From: Brevundimonas sp.
Lineage (GTDB): Bacteria > Pseudomonadota > Alphaproteobacteria > Caulobacterales > Caulobacteraceae
Direction of reading: 5' to 3'
Assembly (NCBI GenBank): GCA_024711185.1
Contig: JANJTI010000004.1
Location: 1-5,764 of the forward strand
Length of the DNA stretch: 5,764 nt
Part shown: positions 1-4,581 of the stretch, piece by piece
Position numbering within the stretch: position 1 is the first letter of the stretch
Layout of the letters: every line of letters starts with the position of its first letter
Notes under the pieces: model-generated
Databases searched by the model: none
Seen by the model: the letters and a program-made list of their open reading frames with translations, nothing else
Told to the model about the DNA's origin: nothing
Made by a program: the position numbers and the translations under genes

Positions 1-12
1 AGCCCCAAGCCC

Positions 13-2067
13 TCACTCCGGCACGTTCGCCTCCAGCTCGTCCAGCCACACCCGCGCCGTGGCGTCCGAGGGCGCGCGCCAGTCGCCGCGCGGGCTGAGC
101 GACCCGCCCGTCACCACCTTTGGCCCGTTCGGCAGGGCCGAGCGCTTGAACTGGGCGGTCTGGAAGAACCGCACGAGGAACTTGCGCAGCCAGGACTTGA
201 TGGTGGCGAGGTCGTATTCGACCTTCTCCTCGTCCGGCGTGCCCGCCGGCCAATGGCCCCGCGACGCGTCCTTCCACGCCTCGTGGCACAGCCATGCGAC
301 CTTGGACGGCTTCAGGCCGTAGCGGGTGATATAGAACAGGAAGAAGTCGTTGAGCGGATAAGGGCCCACAGTCCCTTCGGTTGACTGGATCTTCCCGTCG
401 GTCGCCGGCACCAGCTCCGGCGAAATCTCGGTGTCGAGGATGCCGCGCAGCACGGGCACGGCCTCGGCCCCCACCACCTCGCGGTCGGCCACCCAGCGGA
501 TCAGGTGGCGGATCAGCGTCTTCGCCACCCCGCCGTTGACGTTGTAGTGGCTCATGTGGTCGCCGACGCCGTAGGTGGCCCAGCCCAGGGCCAGCTCCGA
601 CAGGTCGCCCGTGCCCAGCACAAAGGCGCCGTGGTGGTTGGCCAGCCGGAAGAGATAGTCGGTGCGCAGGCCTGCCTGCACGTTCTCGAAGGTGATGTCG
701 TGCACCGGCTCGCCGCTGGCGAACGGATGGCCGATGCCCTTCAGCATCGTCATCGCCGTCGGGCGGATGTCGATCTCCTCGCCCGTGACCCCCAGCGCCT
801 TCATCAGCGTCCAGGCGTTCGACTTCGTCCCCTCCGAGGTGGCGAAGCCGGGCATGGTGTAGCCGAGGATGCCCGTCCGCGGCAGGCCCAGCCGGTCGAA
901 GGCGCGACAGGCGACCAGCAGGGCCTGGGTCGAGTCCAGCCCCCCCGAGACGCCGATGACGATCCGCTCGCCATTGGTCGCCTTCATCCGGCGCATCAGC
1001 CCCTGCACCTGGATGTTGAAGGCCTCGTAGCAGTCCTGATCCAGCCGCGCCGGATCGTCGGGCACGAAGGGGAAACGGTCCAGCGGCCGGCGGACCGGAC
1101 CCTCCGTCGGCGCCTCGCCGGCCTCGAACAACACGCGCTCGAAGACGTAGCCGTCCAGTTCGTCGCGGGCGCAGTCGGCGAAGGTGCCGTTGCGCAGCCG
1201 GTCCAGCCCGATCCGCTCGATATCGACGTCGGCGACCGTCAGGCGGCTTTCCAGCGCGAAGCGCTCGCCGCTGGCCAGACAGGCGCCCAGCTCGTGGATG
1301 GTCGCCTGTCCGTCCCAGGCCAGGTCGGTGGTCGACTCGCCCCAGCCCGAGGCGGCGAACACATAGGCGGCCATGGCCCGGGCCGACTGGCTGGCGCACA
1401 GCAGGGCCCGCTCGTCCGCCTTGCCGATGAGGATGTTGGAGGCCGACAGGTTGAGCAGTATCCGGGCGCCCGACAGGGCCTGTCGCGTCGAAGGCGGCAG
1501 CGGCGCCCAGTAGTCCTCGCAGATCTCCACCGCGAAGACGAAGCCGGGCCGGTCCGCCGCCTCGAACAGGAGGTCGGTCCCGAACGGAACCTCCTCGTCG
1601 CCGAGCGTCAGTGCGCCGTCGTGGCTGGACACCTCCCCGCCGGCCCAGAACCAGCGCTTCTCGTAGTACTCCCGATAGTTCGGAAGGTAGGTCTTGGGGA
1701 CGACGCCCAGCGCCCGGCCGTTCCCCAGCACGACGGCGCAGTTGTAGAGCCGGTCGTCGCGACGCAGCGGCGCGCCGACCACGGCGACGACCCCGGTCTC
1801 CGCCGTCAGCGGCGCCAGTCGGGCGATCTGCCGCTCGACCTCGTCCAGCAGCGCCCCCTGCATGACCAGGTCGTCGATGGCGTAGGCCGACAGGCTGAGC
1901 TCCGGAAACACCAGCAGCTCGACCCCCTCTCCGGCCGCCCGCCGGATCAGGGCGATGTGCTCGTCTGCGTTCGCGACCGGATCCGCGGTGTGCACCACCG
2001 GCGTGGCCGCGGCCACGCGCACGAAGCCGTGCGAGGTCGGGGAATGGAACGGGGGGGCGTCGGCCAA
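13..2067 (-). CDS. nadE: Glutamine-dependent NAD+ synthetase (long, M. tuberculosis-like type)
   Basis: This cytoplasmic enzyme makes NAD+ from nicotinic acid adenine dinucleotide, ATP and glutamine, the last step of NAD biosynthesis. With the TTG start at 2067 the protein is 684 residues, close to the roughly 680 of the M. tuberculosis enzyme. Residues 14-330 form a nitrilase-fold glutaminase domain with the expected triad: E56 (in FPELSLSAY), K125 (in VVPKTYLP) and C183 (in VEICEDYW). Residues 340-684 form the synthetase domain: ATP P-loop SGGLDS at 374-379, [12 protein letters not shown] at 462-473, [12 protein letters not shown] at 485-496, and the conserved C-terminal [11 protein letters not shown] (641-651) and [11 protein letters not shown] (658-668). 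No catalytic residue is missing. The reading frame stays open upstream through antisense ftsY, but similarity to the family begins at HGFVRVAA (residues 13-20), so that extension is not protein. It is divergent from ftsY and ends 12 bases from the left edge. Confidence 0.97.
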   Translation of the reverse strand: MADAPPFHSPTSHGFVRVAAATPVVHTADPVANADEHIALIRRAAGEGVELLVFPELSLSAYAIDDLVMQGALLDEVERQIARLAPLTAETGVVAVVGAPLRRDDRLYNCAVVLGNGRALGVVPKTYLPNYREYYEKRWFWAGGEVSSHDGALTLGDEEVPFGTDLLFEAADRPGFVFAVEICEDYWAPLPPSTRQALSGARILLNLSASNILIGKADERALLCASQSARAMAAYVFAASGWGESTTDLAWDGQATIHELGACLASGERFALESRLTVADVDIERIGLDRLRNGTFADCARDELDGYVFERVLFEAGEAPTEGPVRRPLDRFPFVPDDPARLDQDCYEAFNIQVQGLMRRMKATNGERIVIGVSGGLDSTQALLVACRAFDRLGLPRTGILGYTMPGFATSEGTKSNAWTLMKALGVTGEEIDIRPTAMTMLKGIGHPFASGEPVHDITFENVQAGLRTDYLFRLANHHGAFVLGTGDLSELALGWATYGVGDHMSHYNVNGGVAKTLIRHLIRWVADREVVGAEAVPVLRGILDTEISPELVPATDGKIQSTEGTVGPYPLNDFFLFYITRYGLKPSKVAWLCHEAWKDASRGHWPAGTPDEEKVEYDLATIKSWLRKFLVRFFQTAQFKRSALPNGPKVVTGGSLSPRGDWRAPSDATARVWLDELEANVPE
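2001..2018. repeat. 18-bp perfect GC palindrome inside nadE
   Basis: GCGTGGCCGCGGCCACGC is identical to its reverse complement. It covers nadE codons 17-23 (RVAAATP), about 50 bases into the gene. As RNA it could form a 7-bp stem with a CGCG loop. The encoded residues are conserved in the family, so the palindrome may simply follow from codon choice; no function is shown. Confidence 0.6.
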
Positions 2068-2082
2068 GGCGCGGTCCTTCCT
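2065..2082 (-). promoter_or_regulatory. Shine-Dalgarno and TTG start codon of nadE
   Basis: On the minus strand AGGAAGGA (2075-2082) lies 7 bases before TTG (2065-2067), in frame with nadE. It is the best ribosome-binding site near the protein's N-terminus. There is no in-frame ATG close by, and the GTG codons for V16 and V18 fall inside the conserved FVRVAA segment. The choice of start is an inference from spacing and family length. Confidence 0.75.
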
Positions 2083-2093
2083 GCGGTCAAGCT

Positions 2094-2123
2094 CGTATAG
2101 GGCCAAAGCGGCGGGCTCGCCAC
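2094..2123 (-). promoter_or_regulatory. Candidate nadE promoter
   Basis: Reading the minus strand, GTGGCG (2118-2123) resembles the alphaproteobacterial -35 TTGACG at four of six positions. After 18 bases comes TATACG (2094-2099), a reasonable -10. Transcription would begin near 2087, giving a leader of about 20 bases that contains the nadE Shine-Dalgarno sequence. The spacing fits, but the match is moderate and the gap is only 99 bp, so this is tentative. Confidence 0.4.
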
Positions 2124-2131
2124 GATTGGCC

Positions 2132-2160
2132 GTGACCTGCAAACCCTTGGCCGCTAAAGC
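2132..2160 (+). promoter_or_regulatory. Candidate ftsY promoter predicting a leaderless mRNA
   Basis: GTGACC (2132-2137) matches the alphaproteobacterial -35 TTGACS except for its first base. The sequence GCTAAAGC (2153-2160) matches the Caulobacter -10 consensus GCTANAWC at all but the W position. The hexamers GTGACC and TAAAGC are 17 bases apart. Counting seven bases on from the end of the -10 puts +1 at 2167, the A of the ftsY ATG. This agrees with the lack of a convincing Shine-Dalgarno sequence before that ATG; only a weak AAAGCGGG lies there, and it overlaps the -10. Confidence 0.5.
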
Positions 2161-2166
2161 GGGTTC

Positions 2167-3096
2167 ATGACCGACACCGGGAAAAAGGGCTGGTTCTCGC
2201 GCCTGACCGAGGGCCTCAGCCGCTCCTCGAGGCAGATGACCGACCAGGTCGTCGCGGCCTTCGTCAAGGAGCCGCTCAGCGAACGCGCCCTCGAACAGCT
2301 GGAAGAGCACCTGCTGGAGAGCGACCTCGGCCCGGCCGCCGCCGATCGCATCGTCGAGCGCTTCCGAGAGCTGCGCTTCCCGGCCGGCGCGGAGGAGCGC
2401 GAGGTCAAGGAGGCCCTGGCCGAGGCCGTCACCGCCGAACTGATCGGCCACGAGGCCCGCTACGAGCCGCTGGCCGGGCCGAAGCCCTTCGTCACCCTGT
2501 TCGTCGGCGTCAACGGCTCGGGCAAGACCACGACGCTCGGCAAGATCGCCGCCGACCTGACGGCGCAGGGGGCCAAGGTGATGATCGTCGCCTGCGACAC
2601 CTTCCGCGCCGCGGCCCGCGAGCAGCTCAAGGTCTGGGCCGAACGGTCGGGCGCCGCATTCGAGAGCCGTCGCGACGGCGCCGACCCCGCCGGCCTCGCC
2701 TTCGACGCCTACACCCGGGCGAAGACCGAAGGCTTCGACGTGGTGCTGATCGACACGGCGGGCCGGCAGCAGAACAAGTCGCAGCTGATGGACGAGCTGC
2801 TCAAGATCGTCCGCGTGCTCAAGAAGATCGACGCAGACGCCCCGCACGAGACCCTGCTGGTGCTCGACGCCACCGTCGGCCGCAATGCTCTGGAGCAGGA
2901 GAAGATCTTCGGCCGCACCGCCTATGTCTCGGGCATCGTCATGACCAAGCTGGACGGCACCGCCCGCGGCGGGGTTCTGGTGCCGGTCGCCCAGGCCTCT
3001 GACGCCCCGATCAAGCTGATCGGCGTCGGCGAGGGGATCGACGACCTGCAGCCGTTCGATGCCCGCGCCTTTTCCCGCTCCCTCGTGGGGCTCTAG
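2167..3096 (+). CDS. ftsY: Signal recognition particle receptor FtsY
   Basis: FtsY is the SRP GTPase that docks ribosome-nascent chain-SRP complexes at the inner membrane and hands them to the Sec translocon. The 309-residue protein has a basic/amphipathic N-terminus (KKGWFSRLTEGLSR, residues 6-19) likely to contact membrane lipid. A helical N domain spans roughly 25-95. The GTPase G domain follows: P-loop GVNGSGKTT (114-122, K120), DTFRAAAREQL (144-154), DTAGR (196-200), TKLDG (260-264) and the closing GVGEGIDDLQPF (286-297). It lacks the long acidic A domain of E. coli FtsY, as is usual for short forms. Two positions differ from what I expect: Q201 after DTAGR, where leucine is typical, and R239 in DATVGRNA, where glutamine is typical. 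The ATG at 2167 keeps the conserved N-terminus and has no strong Shine-Dalgarno, in line with leaderless expression. An in-frame ATG at 2236 (M24) would remove the membrane-targeting helix. yciB follows after 8 bases. Confidence 0.97.
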   Translation: MTDTGKKGWFSRLTEGLSRSSRQMTDQVVAAFVKEPLSERALEQLEEHLLESDLGPAAADRIVERFRELRFPAGAEEREVKEALAEAVTAELIGHEARYEPLAGPKPFVTLFVGVNGSGKTTTLGKIAADLTAQGAKVMIVACDTFRAAAREQLKVWAERSGAAFESRRDGADPAGLAFDAYTRAKTEGFDVVLIDTAGRQQNKSQLMDELLKIVRVLKKIDADAPHETLLVLDATVGRNALEQEKIFGRTAYVSGIVMTKLDGTARGGVLVPVAQASDAPIKLIGVGEGIDDLQPFDARAFSRSLVGL

Positions 3097-3104
3097 GACT
3101 AATC

Positions 3105-3740
3105 ATGGCCGACGCTCCCACCGCCAGCGCCCGCCGGCGCGCCAACATCCGCCAGGCCGTCGACTTCGGGGCGCTGGTCGCCTTCATGGTCGCCTATGCG
3201 GTCAACCGCTTCGTGCGCGACCTCGACGGAAACGACGCCCTGGTGCAGGCCACCTGGGTGCTGGTCGGCGCCTCGCTGATCGCCCTCGTCGTCGGCTGGA
3301 TTGCCGAGAAGCGCCTGGCCCCGCTGCCGCTGCTCACCGGCGGTTTCGCCCTGGTGTTCGGGACCCTGACCCTGCTGTTCAACGACCCGGTGCTGCTGAA
3401 GCTCAAGCTGACCATCCAGAACGGCCTGCTCGCCGTGGTCCTGCTCGGCTCCCTGCCCCTGCGCCGATATCCGTTCAAATACCTGCTCGGCGAGGCGATC
3501 CGCATCACCGACGAGGGCTGGCGCGGCCTGACGCTGCGCTACGGCCTTTACTTCGCCGCGGTGGCGATCGTGAACGAGATCGTGTGGCGCACCCAGTCGG
3601 ACGACACCTGGGTCGCCTTCCGCGGCGGCCTGTGGGTCGCCTCGGCCGCCTTCGGCATCTGGCAGGTGTTCTTCATCATGAGGCACCTGATCAAGGACGA
3701 GGAGCCGGCCGAGCCGGTGTCGCCCGACACCGGGCTCTGA
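3105..3740 (+). CDS. yciB: YciB/IspZ-family inner-membrane septation protein
   Basis: This is a polytopic inner-membrane protein of the YciB (intracellular septation protein A, IspZ) family. The family is linked to septation and envelope integrity; its biochemical role is not settled. The 211-residue product has a basic N-terminus (RRR at 10-12) and about five to six hydrophobic segments near residues 18-36, 46-66, 72-92, 104-118, 143-162 and 170-192. Family-like stretches include FGTLTLLFND (85-94), a lysine-containing segment KLKLTIQNGLLA (99-110), the loop around GEAIRITDEGWRGL (129-142) and the end-of-helix IMRHL (191-195). It is slightly longer than E. coli YciB (about 180 residues) because of short polar extensions at both ends. 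AGGA at 3095-3098 overlaps the ftsY stop and sits 6 bases before the ATG. Together with the 8-base gap this points to one ftsY-yciB operon. Confidence 0.88.
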   Translation: MADAPTASARRRANIRQAVDFGALVAFMVAYAVNRFVRDLDGNDALVQATWVLVGASLIALVVGWIAEKRLAPLPLLTGGFALVFGTLTLLFNDPVLLKLKLTIQNGLLAVVLLGSLPLRRYPFKYLLGEAIRITDEGWRGLTLRYGLYFAAVAIVNEIVWRTQSDDTWVAFRGGLWVASAAFGIWQVFFIMRHLIKDEEPAEPVSPDTGL

Positions 3741-3784
3741 CCGCGCGGTCCGGATCGTCCGTCGTCAAACCGTAAAACCCGGCT

Positions 3785-3792
3785 GCTAGCTC
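3785..3792 (+). promoter_or_regulatory. Possible -10 element for the MarR-like gene
   Basis: GCTAGCTC agrees with the Caulobacter-type -10 GCTANAWC at seven of eight positions and would place transcription start near 3799, about 22 bases before the ATG. No good -35 lies at the right distance (GTCAAA is the nearest), so the call is weak. The rest of the 80-bp gap 3741-3820 shows only a 12-bp palindrome at the yciB stop. Confidence 0.25.
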
Positions 3793-3801
3793 TGGCGGTG
3801 C

Positions 3802-3819
3802 AACCGAGGGGATACGGTT
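3802..3819 (+). promoter_or_regulatory. Shine-Dalgarno of the MarR-like gene inside a small inverted repeat
   Basis: The ribosome-binding sequence GAGGGGA (3806-3812) ends 8 bases before the ATG. It is flanked by inverted repeats AACCG (3802-3806) and CGGTT (3815-3819). The Shine-Dalgarno assignment is solid. The repeat could be a weak hairpin presenting the site in its loop, or a half-site pair for a dimeric regulator, but five-base arms arise often by chance. Confidence 0.6.
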
Positions 3820-3820
3820 C

Positions 3821-4399
3821 ATGGTCAAGTCCGGCGACAAGACGAAGCGGCCGCCCGGCCTCGACGGCTCGCCCAGCCATCTGATGCACCGGGCGCTGCA
3901 GCTGGCGCTCGACATCTACACCGAGGAGGCCGGCCCCGACGGCCTCACCCAGCGCCAGTTCGCCGTGCTGGAGGCCGCCAGCCGCAAGGCCGGCCTGACC
4001 CAGACCGATCTGGTCCGCGCCACCGGCATCGACCGCTCGACGCTGGCCGACCTCGTCGCCCGCATGACCACGAAGGGGCTGCTGGAGCGCGAGCGCTCGA
4101 CGCTCGACGCCCGCGCCAAGGCGGTGCGCCTGTCGGCTGAGGGCGAGGCGGCTCTGGCGGCCGCCCGCCCGCGCGTCGAGGCCGCCGACAAGCGCATCAT
4201 GGCCCTGCTGCCCAAGGGCAGGCGCGGCGCCTTCCTCGACCTGCTGGCGGCGCTCGCCGGCGAGGCGGACGCGGCGCCCCTCAAGGCGAAGGCCGAGGCC
4301 AAGGCCGCGAAGAAGGCGGAGCGCGAGGCGAAGAAGGCGGCCAAGGCGGAGAAGAAGTCCGGCAAGCCGAAGAAGGCGAAGGCGCTGGAAGCGGCCTGA
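3821..4399 (+). CDS. MarR-like winged-helix regulator with Lys/Ala-rich C-terminal tail
   Basis: The 192-residue product is probably a DNA-binding, dimeric transcription regulator of the MarR type; ligand and targets are unknown. Residues 19-36 form the first helix of the dimer region. Residues 42-105 form the winged helix-turn-helix: LTQRQFAVLEA, then LTQTDLVRATGIDRSTLADLV (recognition helix around 69-81), RMTTKGLLERE, and the wing with D96-x-R98 followed by AKAVRLSAEG. Residues 106-146 are a helix returning to the dimer interface. The conserved wing Asp/Arg and the L-T-x(2)-Q-F pattern support MarR. The tail at 151-192 is odd: 14 lysines and 16 alanines in 42 residues, with KK pairs at 164-165, 171-172 and 178-179 spaced seven residues apart, like histone H1 or AlgP tails. 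A good Shine-Dalgarno precedes the ATG. The 80-base gap after yciB suggests a separate or only partly coupled unit. Confidence 0.85.
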   Translation: MVKSGDKTKRPPGLDGSPSHLMHRALQLALDIYTEEAGPDGLTQRQFAVLEAASRKAGLTQTDLVRATGIDRSTLADLVARMTTKGLLERERSTLDARAKAVRLSAEGEAALAAARPRVEAADKRIMALLPKGRRGAFLDLLAALAGEADAAPLKAKAEAKAAKKAEREAKKAAKAEKKSGKPKKAKALEAA

Positions 4400-4402
4400 C
4401 CT

Positions 4403-4423
4403 CCCTCTCCCGTTGGGAGAGGG
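4403..4423 (+). terminator. Left hairpin of the repeat, possible terminator for the MarR-like gene
   Basis: A perfect 9-bp stem (CCCTCTCCC at 4403-4411, GGGAGAGGG at 4415-4423) with loop GTT begins 3 bases after the MarR-like stop codon. No T-run follows, so it is not a classic intrinsic terminator; it may block or pause polymerase, or stabilise the 3' end of the mRNA. Confidence 0.4.
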
Positions 4424-4571
4424 CTTGAGCGCACGGCGGCCAAGGGCCGTCGTCCTTGCGCGAAAGGGTGAGGGTCGACCCGCCAACGCGTCGGGGACGC
4501 CAACCCTCACCCCTTCGCCTTGCCGGTCGCTTCGCTCCCGGAGGCTCAGGCCCTCTCCCATCGGGAGAGGG
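4403..4571. repeat. Nested inverted-repeat intergenic element (MITE/REP-like)
   Basis: The element fills the gap between two convergent genes. Its ends, 4403-4430 and 4544-4571, are inverted repeats agreeing at 26 of 28 bases. Nested inside, 4460-4477 and 4501-4518 are inverted repeats agreeing at 16 of 18 bases, around a 23-base centre. Each end is also a hairpin in itself (CCCTCTCCC, 3-base loop, GGGAGAGGG). Another stem, ACGGC/GCCGT, lies at 4433-4450. It contains no gene. Elements with these CCCTCTCCC...GGGAGAGGG ends and GGTGAGGGT cores are common between genes in Caulobacteraceae and some other proteobacteria. No target-site duplication is clear; only a CT dinucleotide flanks both ends. 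Confidence 0.85.
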
Positions 4572-4572
4572 C
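4550..4572 (-). terminator. Right hairpin of the repeat, possible terminator for the peptidase gene
   Basis: A perfect 10-bp stem (4550-4559 with 4563-4572) with a 3-base loop begins 9 bases after the peptidase stop codon on the minus strand. As with its partner, no T-run follows. The position between convergent genes makes a shared two-way transcript-ending role plausible but unproven. Confidence 0.4.
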
Positions 4573-4581
4573 TGCATGCCC

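Noticed and set aside
940..946. C7 run in nadE over the SGGLDS codons (and a G7 run at 2051-2057) as phase-variable tracts
   Set aside because: Seven-base runs are common in GC-rich coding sequence, they encode the conserved P-loop or a short leader, and nadE is expected to be essential, so phase variation is unlikely.
505..2100. Long open frame of 531 codons on the plus strand
   Set aside because: It is the antisense shadow of nadE. The composition (Arg/Gly/Val/Gln-rich, no recognisable domain) is what GC-rich codon bias produces opposite a real gene.
2068..2847. Upstream in-frame extension of nadE on the minus strand (260 codons)
   Set aside because: It lies antisense to the ftsY N and G domains, shows no similarity to NadE, and the TTG with a strong ribosome-binding site gives the right family length.
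3099..3686. Minus-strand open frame opposite yciB
   Set aside because: Antisense shadow with low-complexity Gln/Gly/Asp content and no family resemblance.
3739..3750. 12-bp palindrome GACCGCGCGGTC at the yciB stop codon
   Set aside because: Palindromes of this length are expected about once or more in a GC-rich window of this size, and no T-run or second site supports a terminator or operator.
3059..3775. Plus-strand open frame of 238 codons overlapping yciB
   Set aside because: It is Arg/Pro-rich out-of-frame translation of yciB, which itself has a clear family match and membrane segments.
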